A stretch of DNA of 64,000 bases from Arthrobacter sp. D5-1 (GTDB lineage Bacteria > Actinomycetota > Actinomycetes > Actinomycetales > Micrococcaceae). The stretch lies in assembly GCF_017357425.1 (NCBI RefSeq), contig NZ_CP014571.1, positions 4,030,001 through 4,094,000 on the forward strand. Reading direction: 5' to 3'. This document shows, one piece after another, positions 32,147 through 40,754 of this stretch. Each line of letters starts with the position of its first letter. Position 1 is the first letter of the stretch. A program made the translations under genes and the position numbers. Under the pieces are notes generated by a model, which saw nothing but the letters and a program-made list of their open reading frames with translations, was not told the origin of the DNA and did not search any database.

Positions 32147-32853
32147 TAGGCACCTGCCAGGATCTTGAAGTACGCAGCTTCAAGGCTGCCCCCGCCAAGA
32201 GCTTTGGCTTCCCCGAGGGTTCCGCTGAAAAGGACCTTCTGTTTGAGGATGACAACCTGGTCCGCCACTTGCTCCAATTCCATCAGTTGGTGGCTCGAAA
32301 CCAGCGCACTGCCACCAGCGGCGGCGAATTCGCGCAAGAAGCGTCGCAGCCATTGAATGCCCTCGGGGTCCAGTCCGTTGGCGGGCTCGTCGAGGACAAG
32401 TAACTGGGGATTACCAACCAACGCGGAGGCAATCCCCAGGCGTTGCTTCATGCCCAACGAGTAGTCCCGGACCTTTTTGTTGGCTTCGACCGCCAGATCC
32501 ACCTGCTCCAGTGCCCGCTCCACGTTGTCGCTGTCTGCTCCGGCGGCGAGCTGGCAGATCTGCAGGTGCCGACGCCCCGTCAGCCCAGGCTCAACGTCCA
32601 TCCCGTCCAAGTTCACACCCACCCTGCCGGCGGGCCTGCGCAGGGATCGGTAGTCCACACCGAACACAGTTGCGCGGCCGGACGTCGCCTCCACCAGACC
32701 TGTGAGGCCGGCGAGCGCGGTACTTTTCCCTGCTCCGTTAGGGCCGATCAGTCCCACCACCTTCCCCGCGGGAACATCGAATGTCAGCCCCTCGACGGCG
32801 AAACGTCCGCCCCTCTTCTTGCTGAACTGCTCAAAACTGGCGTGAATTGTCAT
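32146..32853 (-). CDS. ABC transporter ATP-binding protein (daptide cluster)
   Basis: A 235-residue ABC ATPase. Walker A GLIGPNGAGKSTALAGL, signature DYSLGMKQRLGIASAL, Walker B LLVLDEPANGLDPEG and the H-loop SSHQL are all intact. The start ATG at 32853 overlaps the protease stop (ATGA). A longer in-frame start inside the protease is rejected. It energises the exporter formed with the two downstream permeases. The ABC-2 pairing and the location inside the biosynthetic operon argue for export of the peptide and/or immunity. Confidence 0.9.
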   Translation of the reverse strand: MTIHASFEQFSKKRGGRFAVEGLTFDVPAGKVVGLIGPNGAGKSTALAGLTGLVEATSGRATVFGVDYRSLRRPAGRVGVNLDGMDVEPGLTGRRHLQICQLAAGADSDNVERALEQVDLAVEANKKVRDYSLGMKQRLGIASALVGNPQLLVLDEPANGLDPEGIQWLRRFLREFAAAGGSALVSSHQLMELEQVADQVVILKQKVLFSGTLGEAKALGGGSLEAAYFKILAGA

Positions 32854-34523
32854 GGCTGCCCTTTCGTGGAGTCTGCAGTTGGTCCTGCTTGCCATGGCCA
32901 CAGGGGCGAACTGGTGATGGACTCCCAGAGCCATTCCCCCAAGCTCGTCTCGTGGTGGCTGGCTACTTCGGCCCGCCCGGAGGACGAAAGGTTCGTTCCT
33001 GATTCCAAGCGGCCGGAGAAGGCAATCACCGGCAGGGTGTCGCCTGCGAGGGCTACGGGGACCAAGGTGTCCAGCGGTGCCATGGAGTTCGACGGCGGTT
33101 GGTCACCGATGGTTGCCCGTCCCAGGTTTTCGTGAAGGATCATTCCCTGCGATTGCAGCGTGACTGCGTCTCCCGGGGATAGTGCCTGGGACGGGCCTTG
33201 GACCGGCATTACGATCTTCAGCTGACCACCTTGGTAGGTGTAGCCAGCAATGGTTACCGCCCTGACAGGGATGATCGCCAGGAGCACGCCGATGGTCGCC
33301 AGCCCCAGCGTCACCACCAAGAGCCGACGCCAACTCGGACTCCCCTTGGCGGCCGCAGCCTGGAAGAACCGGATTACACCCCTGAGTGCCAAGACAAGCA
33401 GCAGGCACAGGACCGCGAGGACCACCAAGTGGCCCACAAAGCCCAGCTGAAGGAAAATCGGCACCAAGCGTTGGTAACCGATCAGCATGAAGGCTATTCC
33501 GGCAACAAAACTGGCGAGCCCAAACCATGGAAGCAGGCCGCCGGGGCCCAGTGCGCGTCGGGATCCGAGGACCCGGAAGCTGACGACATCGGCCAAGGAA
33601 TCCAAGGACTTTTTCCGGAGGTGTGGAATGTCCACCGCAGACATCAGGGCCACATAGCCGTCCAGCTTGATGAAGGGGAACAAGTTGAGCACGGCCACGG
33701 CGTAGCAAATGACGCCATAAAGGACAGCGGCATCCTTCACCGATGACTCAGGAAGCAGCGCTTGGCCGGCCAGAACCATGCTGCCCAGAGCAACGTGGAC
33801 CAAAGGCCCTGCCAAGGCAACCAGGACGCGTTGCTTTCTGGAGCTCAGCCGCCACCCATCCGTCACATCGCAGAAGAACGCAGGCGAAAGATAGAACAGC
33901 ATGATCCCAAGGCGACGCGGTGTCCCGCCAAAGTACGTGAGTGCCATGCCGTGGCCCAGTTCGTGCAGAAGCGTGGACACGAACATCGCCGCCACGACGT
34001 ACAGGTAGGCCTCCACCGGCAGTGGTGTAGCCAGGACCCGCCACATGCTGGGCCCCGCAATGAAAGCGCCCACCAATCCGCCGAGAAGAAGAAGCAGGGC
34101 CACCCCAGCCATGCCGGGCCGCGCCATGGCCGCCACCATGGGTCGGAAGAACTGCAGCAAGGGCGCGGGATTGAACAGGGTGAACTGCACTGTCAGTGGC
34201 GGCCTGAACTGGACCCGTCGTACCGCAACGGGCGCCGCACCGCCGTCGAATATTCCTGTGTGCGCCAACTGGCCGACGATCCCCGCGACATCCTGGGCTG
34301 TCCACGGAGATCCGAGAAGATGCGCCACTTGGGCCGCGTCCTTCTTCCCGTCCACAGCTTTGAGGACGTTCGCGACGTCGGCGGAGACTCTGGCTTTCGG
34401 CACACCGTTAATGGCCACGATCCAGGGCCCGGCAGCCGCAAGCGGGGCATCGATGGACCCCGACGGGGAAAGCTGCACGGGCCACTCGACCGCCCGGTCT
34501 GCGCGCACTTTGAGCCTGCTCAT
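32850..34523 (-). CDS. mpaP: Daptide intramembrane metalloprotease (MpaP-type, M50)
   Basis: A 557-residue polytopic M50 protease. Residues ~1-100 look like a winged-helix recognition domain (SADVANVLKAVDGKKDAAQV then GQLAHTGIFDG). The zinc site is LLHELGHGMALTYFGG (HExxH) with a second conserved motif NLFPFIKLDGYVAL supplying the third ligand Asp. C-terminal to the membrane part is a beta-rich HlyD/lipoyl-like segment (VTIAGYTYQGGQLKIVMPVQ). It would remove the leader at the membrane. ATG 34523 overlaps the YcaO stop; its own stop overlaps the ATPase start. Confidence 0.88.
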   Translation of the reverse strand: MSRLKVRADRAVEWPVQLSPSGSIDAPLAAAGPWIVAINGVPKARVSADVANVLKAVDGKKDAAQVAHLLGSPWTAQDVAGIVGQLAHTGIFDGGAAPVAVRRVQFRPPLTVQFTLFNPAPLLQFFRPMVAAMARPGMAGVALLLLLGGLVGAFIAGPSMWRVLATPLPVEAYLYVVAAMFVSTLLHELGHGMALTYFGGTPRRLGIMLFYLSPAFFCDVTDGWRLSSRKQRVLVALAGPLVHVALGSMVLAGQALLPESSVKDAAVLYGVICYAVAVLNLFPFIKLDGYVALMSAVDIPHLRKKSLDSLADVVSFRVLGSRRALGPGGLLPWFGLASFVAGIAFMLIGYQRLVPIFLQLGFVGHLVVLAVLCLLLVLALRGVIRFFQAAAAKGSPSWRRLLVVTLGLATIGVLLAIIPVRAVTIAGYTYQGGQLKIVMPVQGPSQALSPGDAVTLQSQGMILHENLGRATIGDQPPSNSMAPLDTLVPVALAGDTLPVIAFSGRLESGTNLSSSGRAEVASHHETSLGEWLWESITSSPLWPWQAGPTADSTKGQP

Positions 34524-35710
34524 ATCAGCGGGTGCGGGGTTGAGATATGGCCGGGCAGAAACAGTCGTTTGGTTTCGTCCATGGTGAGGGGGACTGTGCC
34601 GGGGCAGATCGCTTTTCCGGCCACCCAACCCATGTCCTGGATCGCTTCGGGCAGCCTGTGGGTGAGGCTCACCCAGTGTGTTTGGATGTCCCTTTCCGCG
34701 AGGTATCGCACCAAGGTTTCAACGTCCGGCGTGGGTTGGATGTCGGGGAGACCCACCGGCTGGAAGGACTGGACCCACCGGAGCAACCCGCCAATGGGGG
34801 CCGGCGTCGTCCAGAAGTCGGCCCGGGAATCGTCATCCGTCACCGCCTCGGGAGACCGCGGACGGGAACGGGTTTGAAACAGCTCCCGGATTTGGAGGCC
34901 TTCCTGAAGTGCTCCACGCAACGCGGACACAGGATGGGCGGCCGCTTTGAGCCCTACCGCACCAAAGTGCGCCTCGTCGGCAATCACGCACACCGCCGTA
35001 ACCAGCGGGCTGCCCTGCTGCGGGATGAAAGCCAACAACGGTTCGACGCCGGCAGACCTCGCCGCGTCAAGGAGCAACAGGAAGCTCCGCACCTCCTGGG
35101 TGGACCGCACAGCGTCGGGCAGGGACGCCACATCGAAGCTGAACAAGGGTGTCCGCTGGTGCCATGCGGCCAGGAACGCATCCCGTTCCAGCACTTCCCC
35201 GATGCCCGCAATCTGCGCAAAGACCTCCGATGGACCCGATGCTGCACCATTGGGAGACGGATCGAAGAAGCGGTCCCACGGATTCGCCTCCATGTGTCCG
35301 GGGCAGTAATCCACTACCGGCGCCGGAACATGCGAGGCCTTTCCGGTGAGCAGGTTGGTGGCCCGGTACCAAGGAAATTCGTAGGCGAGCGCTGATGGTC
35401 TCCCAAGCGCCGCCGAGATGAAGTCGATCCGCGGGTCCGCACCCCCTGTCCGGACAAGAAGGTGCTCGGAATCCGCGGGCGCGGGAGCCAGCGCAAACCG
35501 TTCCACAGCTTCTCCCGCACCCCGGGTGATTGAGTCGCGTTTCCTCACATCAAAAGCGCCGACGGCGGAGGCGAACCCTGCTTGCGATGCCCGCCCATGT
35601 GCCAACACACCGGCGGTTCGCCACAGCCCAACCTCGTTGGGCACGTACACCCCCGATTCCGACACCAGGCCCAGCGACGGATCGAGGGTCCGTACAGGAT
35701 CGATGCTCAT
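34520..35710 (-). CDS. YcaO-family protein inside the daptide operon
   Basis: A 396-residue YcaO protein. YcaO enzymes use ATP to activate peptide backbone amides, making azolines, thioamides or amidines. The ATP-binding region is visible as ITRGAGEAVERFALA (ExxxR/ER-type) and IGEVLERDAFLAAW, with the substrate-side ALREGL-like ALRGALQEGLQIRELFQT. No E1-like or ocin-ThiF partner is adjacent. ATG at 35710 overlaps the methyltransferase stop (ATGA). I do not recall YcaO in the characterised daptide cluster, so this may add a modification to the peptides. Confidence 0.85.
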   Translation of the reverse strand: MSIDPVRTLDPSLGLVSESGVYVPNEVGLWRTAGVLAHGRASQAGFASAVGAFDVRKRDSITRGAGEAVERFALAPAPADSEHLLVRTGGADPRIDFISAALGRPSALAYEFPWYRATNLLTGKASHVPAPVVDYCPGHMEANPWDRFFDPSPNGAASGPSEVFAQIAGIGEVLERDAFLAAWHQRTPLFSFDVASLPDAVRSTQEVRSFLLLLDAARSAGVEPLLAFIPQQGSPLVTAVCVIADEAHFGAVGLKAAAHPVSALRGALQEGLQIRELFQTRSRPRSPEAVTDDDSRADFWTTPAPIGGLLRWVQSFQPVGLPDIQPTPDVETLVRYLAERDIQTHWVSLTHRLPEAIQDMGWVAGKAICPGTVPLTMDETKRLFLPGHISTPHPLI

Positions 35711-36525
35711 ACGCCGCACACCCACAACTCAATGTCGTCCAGGCCAGGGGTGCGTGTGGCGATGCGGACCGGCCTGCGTTCCAGGATGGTCAAGCCCTCA
35801 GCAGTGATTTCCTCTTCGATGAGGCTGTTGCTGACGAACGCGATGTCGCTGGCGTACGCCGAAGACCGGTACGTGCCGCCCTCACCGAAACTGACGTGGA
35901 TCATGGTGACGTGGCGGGCACCGTTGGCTGGGTCGCGGCTTTCCGTGGTGATGAGGAATGAGTCCTTGCCCAACGGCGAAACTGTTGTGCCGCCGTCGTT
36001 GTCTTCTGACGCATGGTGGCTGTCCGCGTTCAGGACCGTGAGAAGGAAACGACCCTCCGGCGCCAGACAGCCGCGGACCCTGCGGAACAACGCACGCCTG
36101 CCAACCGGGTCAAGGAGGGTGATGGAACTGGCACCGAGAACCACGCAGCCGTATCCGTCGCCGAGCTCAAAGCCGGACATGTCAGCCTCCACCATGTCCA
36201 CCGCCACACTGCGCGGGTTGAAGGCCTGCATTTCCACCTTGGTCTTGAGCAAGGCCAGCATTTCCCGGGAAGAGTCGACCGCGGTCAGCGGACGTCCCAA
36301 AGTGAGGAGGGGACGGGTAATCCGTCCGGAACCGGCAGCCAACTCAAGGATGGGCCCCGCGGTTTTGCGCGCCGCGGTGAGGATCTCGGGCAGTTCCGTC
36401 AGGTCGTTGGCGGTGACAAGGTCATAGAGGCGGGAACCTGAAACGCTGTACAGATCCTCCGGCGGATCCACATGGCCCAGGATCCGCAGAACGGCGTCGG
36501 CGGTCTTATCTTTTGCGGTGTTCAT
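35707..36525 (-). CDS. mpaM: Daptide SAM-dependent N-methyltransferase (MpaM-type)
   Basis: A 272-residue class I methyltransferase. SAM motif I is ILELAAGSGRITRPLL, then the acidic LTAVDSSREMLALL, VVLGASSITLLDPVGRRALF and a long C-terminal substrate region. In daptide pathways this enzyme dimethylates the amine left at the C-terminus by the aminotransferase. It lies directly after the precursor genes and overlaps the YcaO start by four bases. ATG 36525 begins MNTAKDKTADAVLRILGHVD. Confidence 0.85.
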   Translation of the reverse strand: MNTAKDKTADAVLRILGHVDPPEDLYSVSGSRLYDLVTANDLTELPEILTAARKTAGPILELAAGSGRITRPLLTLGRPLTAVDSSREMLALLKTKVEMQAFNPRSVAVDMVEADMSGFELGDGYGCVVLGASSITLLDPVGRRALFRRVRGCLAPEGRFLLTVLNADSHHASEDNDGGTTVSPLGKDSFLITTESRDPANGARHVTMIHVSFGEGGTYRSSAYASDIAFVSNSLIEEEITAEGLTILERRPVRIATRTPGLDDIELWVCGV

Positions 36526-36608
36526 CAGCTCGTGTTCTCCGGGAGGTTGAGAGTGGTCCGGGGATGCACGCGGGTGGGACGGAACGTGGCACCACCCGCG
36601 TGCACCGG

Positions 36609-36746
36609 CTATGTGGCGGCGATTCCGACGACGATGCCGGCGATGATGATGACGTCACCAACCCGGATGTACCACGGCGTATCGTCCGGGGTGTCGAGGT
36701 TCTCCAGCTCTTCGATGGACAGCTGGAGCGTCGAGTTTGCGATCAT
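36609..36746 (-). CDS. mpaA: Daptide precursor peptide 3
   Basis: 45 residues, ATG 36746, GGAAGGAGGAA upstream. Leader contains STLQLSIEELENLDTPDD; core is hydrophobic and Gly-rich (VIIIAGIVVGIAAT) and ends in Thr followed by TAG. The leader motif (IxELExLDxPD) is shared with the two neighbouring peptides. The terminal Thr is the residue that daptide enzymes convert to a dimethylated 1,2-propanediamine. First listed from its position nearest the methyltransferase. Confidence 0.85.
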   Translation of the reverse strand: MIANSTLQLSIEELENLDTPDDTPWYIRVGDVIIIAGIVVGIAAT

Positions 36747-36788
36747 TGGTTCCTCCTTCCTTGTTGTTGTGAATGCTGCAGACGGGCA

Positions 36789-36914
36789 CTACGTGATGCT
36801 GACGGCGATGATGCCGATGGCGACTCCCTGGGAGACCCCGATGAACCAGTTCTGGAAGTCGGGGGTGTCCAGCGACTCGATCTCCTGGATGTAGATGTTG
36901 AGCTGTTTTTGCAT
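36789..36914 (-). CDS. mpaA: Daptide precursor peptide 2
   Basis: 41 residues, ATG 36914, GGGAGG upstream. Leader includes LNIYIQEIESLDTPDFQN; the hydrophobic core reads GVSQGVAIGIIAVSIT and ends in Thr then TAG. Same IQE(I/L)ExLDxPD motif and same terminal Thr as its neighbours; the three cores differ in sequence, so they would give distinct products from one set of enzymes. Confidence 0.85.
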   Translation of the reverse strand: MQKQLNIYIQEIESLDTPDFQNWFIGVSQGVAIGIIAVSIT

Positions 36915-36963
36915 TCGCGTTCACCTCCCTTCGCTGCTGCTGTGGTGGCGGACAGGCGGGAGA

Positions 36964-37107
36964 TCAGGTGATGGCGACGGCAATTCCTACCAATGCCAGT
37001 CCCGCTGAAATGCCCTTGATTCGTTCGTCCCAGTCATCCGGAACGTCCATGGGCTCCAGCTCCTGGATGTGGAGGTCCAGGCTCTCGAGCGTGTTGGTGC
37101 TGTTCAT
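36964..37107 (-). CDS. mpaA: Daptide precursor peptide 1
   Basis: 47 residues, ATG 37107, five bases after the MpaC stop, with GAGGGGG as ribosome binding site inside the end of mpaC. Leader LESLDLHIQELEPMDVPDDW, core KGISAGLALVGIAVAIT ending in Thr then TGA. The first of three tandem precursors between mpaC and mpaM. The close spacing to mpaC suggests the whole region is one transcript. Confidence 0.85.
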   Translation of the reverse strand: MNSTNTLESLDLHIQELEPMDVPDDWDERIKGISAGLALVGIAVAIT

Positions 37108-37111
37108 GTGT

Positions 37112-38326
37112 TCACCCCCTCTCCCCTGCCTCTGGTAGATTGCCCGTGGGGCCTGGCAAGATGTGGGATCCTCCCGCAGCGGCGCTGAGGATGTGCTGGA
37201 TCTGTGCGGCGTCGATGCCTCGAAGCATCGGAAGCCCGCCGCCCCAGTTGCGGATGCAGGCGTCTGTGGTGCGGACCAGGATTTCCTCGGTGATGGATGG
37301 GAGCCCCGTGACGCCCCACTGCCACATCAACTCGTCAATACCCCGCCCAGGATCGGGATCCAGTGAAGGTTCCGTTGCCGTCACCATGTTCCAGAGGTGC
37401 TTGAGCCGTGTGGAATCGCCCCACCCTGCGGCGCCCTCACCGATTTCCCTCCAGATGGGGCCAATCACCGAGGCCGTTGCCGTCATTTTCCGCGCGCCCG
37501 TGACGTAGGAGAGCTCGTTCGCCACGTACCAGTGCTTGGCGCCGTAAGGGTTGCGCCCCATCAGTGCCCAGCCGGTGTGCGTTTCCATGCTCAGGCGGGC
37601 GGCGGCCAGCCTCAGCTCCGGAGCATCCTGGCAGGACAGTTGCTGCCCCAGCTGCACTATCCGTTGGATGAGTGCATGGCCGTCGTCGTCGAAGATGCTG
37701 TGGTGGCTGCCAATCATGGTCCCGGCCACGCGCAGGAACGCTTCAAGCAGCCCCTCGTAAACCAGCCGTTTGGACAGGGTGGCGAGGTGTCCGGCGTCGA
37801 GCAGTGCAGCGTCACCTGTCAGGTGCCGCGAGACAATCAAACGGCGTCCGACGGCGGTGTCCAGGCACGCTACGGCGCTGACTTCGGCGCCGGTCCCCAC
37901 GGTGGACGGCATCAGAATGGTCTTGGGACGTTCCTTGGGGTTGGTCACCGGCGGGAGGACCAGGAGGCCTGAGCGTTTGGCATGGCGTTCGGCGAAGATG
38001 GCCAGGCTCGGATCCGCAGTGAACAGCGCGGCGAGCTTGACCGCGTCCAGGACTGAGCCTCCGCCGAGCCCCGCAACGGTCTGAAGTCCGTTTTCGCGGA
38101 TGAAGCTACCCACCGTCCGGACGGTTTCCACGGTCACTGGCGTCGCGTGCAGGTCCAGGACCGGTGCACCGTTGAGGTGGCCGGCCAACAGCTTGTCCCG
38201 GTGTCCTCCCAGGTGGCTGTCCACCACCAATCCCGTCCGTCCGCGGGTCAGGCCGCCGATGTACTTGGAGGCCGTGCCGTCGTCGAGGATGACACAGCGG
38301 GTCCGCCACATGTGGTCCGCGATCAT
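37112..38326 (-). CDS. mpaC: Daptide oxidative decarboxylase (MpaC, Fe-ADH fold)
   Basis: A 404-residue iron-containing alcohol dehydrogenase-like protein. Nucleotide loop GLQTVAGLGGGSVLDAVKLA, then ILMPSTVGTGAEVSAVACLD, matching the GGGS and ST..GTG(S/A)E motifs, and metal-region histidines in IGSHHSIFDDDGHAL and ETHTGWALMG. In daptide pathways this enzyme converts the C-terminal Thr to a keto group by oxidation and decarboxylation. ATG 38326 overlaps the aminotransferase stop (ATGA). The longer in-frame start inside the aminotransferase gene is rejected. Confidence 0.88.
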   Translation of the reverse strand: MIADHMWRTRCVILDDGTASKYIGGLTRGRTGLVVDSHLGGHRDKLLAGHLNGAPVLDLHATPVTVETVRTVGSFIRENGLQTVAGLGGGSVLDAVKLAALFTADPSLAIFAERHAKRSGLLVLPPVTNPKERPKTILMPSTVGTGAEVSAVACLDTAVGRRLIVSRHLTGDAALLDAGHLATLSKRLVYEGLLEAFLRVAGTMIGSHHSIFDDDGHALIQRIVQLGQQLSCQDAPELRLAAARLSMETHTGWALMGRNPYGAKHWYVANELSYVTGARKMTATASVIGPIWREIGEGAAGWGDSTRLKHLWNMVTATEPSLDPDPGRGIDELMWQWGVTGLPSITEEILVRTTDACIRNWGGGLPMLRGIDAAQIQHILSAAAGGSHILPGPTGNLPEAGERG

Positions 38327-39612
38327 GCGAAGACCCCATCTTTTTCGGCAGCGGCCAGGCCAGTGCGGATGGCCTGGCGCAGTTCCTCGAAGTTCTCCTC
38401 CGTATAGATGAGTGCGGGCAGGAGTTGGATTCGTCCCGGCCCGGCTTGCACGATTGCCCCGGCGTCGTGGATGCGCCGTACTACGGCAAGGACGCCGTTT
38501 GATGAAAGGGGTGTTCCGTTGCGGGACAGCATTTTGATGGCCCTTATGCAGCCGCGGCCCGTGGAATTGCCTATGCCTCGAGTGTTTTGCAGGTCCTCGA
38601 TGAGGTCGCTGAGGCCAGAGGCCACCTGCTTGGTCAGGGTGTTGTGGTCCAGTCTTTTCATCTCGGCGATGGTGCTGATGATCGCCGCGCACGTTGCCGG
38701 GGTGCCTGCCTGTGTTTCCCCGTGAACGAAGACGGATTCGTTCTTATCGAAAGCTTCTGTCACCCGCTGTGCGATCAGGAGGGCGGCGCAGGCGCTGGTG
38801 CCGTTGGTCAGTCCCTTGGACGTAACGATGACGTCTGGTTGCTGAGGCCACGCGTCGGAGGCGAACCAGCCATTTACCCTCCCGAAGCCGGTGGCTACCT
38901 CGTCGGCCACCACGAGAAAGCCGTGCCGGTCCCGGTATTTGATGACCGCTTCGATGAAAGCGTCAGGGACCGCTTCCGCGCCTGATCCAAGGACGGGCTC
39001 CATGATGACCGCTGCAATCCTGGGGCCTTCTCTGCGCATGAGCTGCGCCAGTTCCGCACCGTCGTCGTCAAAGCTGATGTGCCGGATACTCCGCCGGTCT
39101 ACTCCGTACACGACTTGTCCCAGTTCATCGCCGCTCAGGGCCTGGCTTCCATACGTCAGCCCGTGATAACTGCCCTTCAGCCCGACGACAAGTTTCCGTT
39201 CAGGCTGCCCGTCCAGGACGAAGTACTGGCGTGCCAGCTTCATCACGGCATCGTTGGCAGCGCCTCCGGAGGTAGAGAAGAGGACGCGGTGGAAGCTGTG
39301 GGACGGCAGGTTCAACAAGGCTTTGGAAGCTTCAATGGCCGCGCGGTGAGCCGTGCGAAAGAGCGGAAGGTAGGACGCCTTGTGGAGTTCCTTGGCTACG
39401 GCCCCAGCGATGTTCCCGTTTCCGTAGCCCAGGTTGGTGTTCCAGAGCCCGCTCTTGGCGCAGAGGCGTTGCCGTCCGTCGTCGAAGGTGACATGGACTC
39501 CGTTGGCACTGACGGCTGTATGGCTTTCCCCTGCGAAGTCGTGCTGGGAGACGAGTGGGACCCACAGCGGGAGTTGTGTCCTGGGGGTGGGAAGGATCGG
39601 CACAACGGTCAT
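38323..39612 (-). CDS. mpaD: Daptide aminotransferase (MpaD, class III PLP)
   Basis: A 429-residue class III aminotransferase. Gly-rich phosphate loop FSTSGGAANDAVMKLARQY, the substrate/ring-facing LVVADEVATGFGRVNGWFAS, and the PLP lysine in VIVTSKGLTNGTSACA are all in place. It should transaminate the ketone produced by MpaC to a C-terminal amine. Its ATG overlaps the stop of the recognition-protein gene by one base (TGATG). Confidence 0.9.
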   Translation of the reverse strand: MTVVPILPTPRTQLPLWVPLVSQHDFAGESHTAVSANGVHVTFDDGRQRLCAKSGLWNTNLGYGNGNIAGAVAKELHKASYLPLFRTAHRAAIEASKALLNLPSHSFHRVLFSTSGGAANDAVMKLARQYFVLDGQPERKLVVGLKGSYHGLTYGSQALSGDELGQVVYGVDRRSIRHISFDDDGAELAQLMRREGPRIAAVIMEPVLGSGAEAVPDAFIEAVIKYRDRHGFLVVADEVATGFGRVNGWFASDAWPQQPDVIVTSKGLTNGTSACAALLIAQRVTEAFDKNESVFVHGETQAGTPATCAAIISTIAEMKRLDHNTLTKQVASGLSDLIEDLQNTRGIGNSTGRGCIRAIKMLSRNGTPLSSNGVLAVVRRIHDAGAIVQAGPGRIQLLPALIYTEENFEELRQAIRTGLAAAEKDGVFA

Positions 39613-40634
39613 CAGCGTGCACCAACAATGTCGATACCGAGTTGCCCAAACCGGTCCAGGACAGCATGGGCGGCTTCCTCGGCGAGCGCAGCTGAAACTT
39701 TGATGGCCGGCGCCGCTGCGATGGCAGCCACCCTGACGTCGCGAAGGTTGGAAACGGCTTCGATAATGGCGGCGGCGTCCGGACCGATCTTGAAGAGACG
39801 CCCGGTCTGGGCGTCCAGAAGGGTATGGTCATTCCCCCGCTTCAGGATGAAGGGAGCATGCGCTGACGGCAAACCGTCCCTCAGCGCTGCGCCGTAGAGG
39901 CTGGCTCCGAATCCCACCAGCCTGGTGGCGGCACGGTCCTCGCGGGCTACGAACTTCCAGGCGTCCAACGCGGCCAGGTAGCGGGCAATCCACGGTTTGG
40001 CGGCCAGCGACTCGTAGATGTCCCAGGGGTAGTAGGCCGCGGCAACGGCGGACTCCGGCCGGAGGGCGATGGACCTGATCCGCAGGTCAGCGAGAGCGTC
40101 CCCAACCGTGCCGATCTTGGTTCCGTAGGGTCCGCTGAGAACGGATCCACCCCACGTGATGTGGAGCCTGGCCAGAAGGAGATTGTCCTTTGGCGCCCCG
40201 CTCAGCAGTCCCCGCTCAGCCAGCACCGCATTGACCTCGGTAAGTTGCTGGACGAAGTGGCCTGTTCGGCAGGCTTCCTCGGCGTCGTCGAAGAAGGCCT
40301 GCCAGTCCTCTTTGGTGGTGATCCTGACTACCGTCACACCCACAAGATTCACGAACGGGATTGCCACATAGTCCTGGATTTCCAGACTCAGCCTGCCGTC
40401 CACCAGGAGTTCTTCTCCTGCGACGTCGAAGGATCCCGTGACGGGCACGATGCCCGGGTCCGTGTTGTCCCCGTTGAGGACCAGGATGGTGGAGTCCTCG
40501 CCGGCCAGCGTCTTCGCGTAGCCGGTGTGGTCAGGATTCTCGACAAAAATGACGTGGCCCGGGATACGCCCCGGAATGCCGGTGATCCACTGATCCACAG
40601 CGGCGGCAATGCTCTGTTGCTGACTCAGCTTCAA
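39612..40634 (-). CDS. mpaB: Daptide RiPP recognition protein (MpaB-type)
   Basis: A 340-residue protein that I place as the daptide-type recognition protein from its position at the head of the operon and from the C-terminal winged-helix-like region (LLDAQTGRLFKIGPDAAAII EAVSNL). The central part (VAIPFVNLVGVTVVRITTKE, WQAFFDDAEEACRTGHFVQQ) is unique to this family. I chose TTG at 40634 because GGGGG lies 8 bases before it; a TTG five codons earlier is the alternative. Confidence 0.8.
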   Translation of the reverse strand: MKLSQQQSIAAAVDQWITGIPGRIPGHVIFVENPDHTGYAKTLAGEDSTILVLNGDNTDPGIVPVTGSFDVAGEELLVDGRLSLEIQDYVAIPFVNLVGVTVVRITTKEDWQAFFDDAEEACRTGHFVQQLTEVNAVLAERGLLSGAPKDNLLLARLHITWGGSVLSGPYGTKIGTVGDALADLRIRSIALRPESAVAAAYYPWDIYESLAAKPWIARYLAALDAWKFVAREDRAATRLVGFGASLYGAALRDGLPSAHAPFILKRGNDHTLLDAQTGRLFKIGPDAAAIIEAVSNLRDVRVAAIAAAPAIKVSAALAEEAAHAVLDRFGQLGIDIVGAR

Positions 40635-40754
40635 TGACCCAACCCCCAATAGTTGTGCACTCTTCTCCGGAGCAGTCCCGGCATCATTTCCGGGTGCTCG
40701 TTATGAGAAGGACACTATGGGCGGGCCGAAGGGCCACAGGGCGGAAAGCGGAAA

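Noticed and set aside
36609..37107. Lanthipeptide or thiopeptide precursors
   Set aside because: The cores contain no cysteine and few Ser/Thr apart from the terminal Thr, and no LanB/LanM homologue is present. The enzyme set fits daptides instead.
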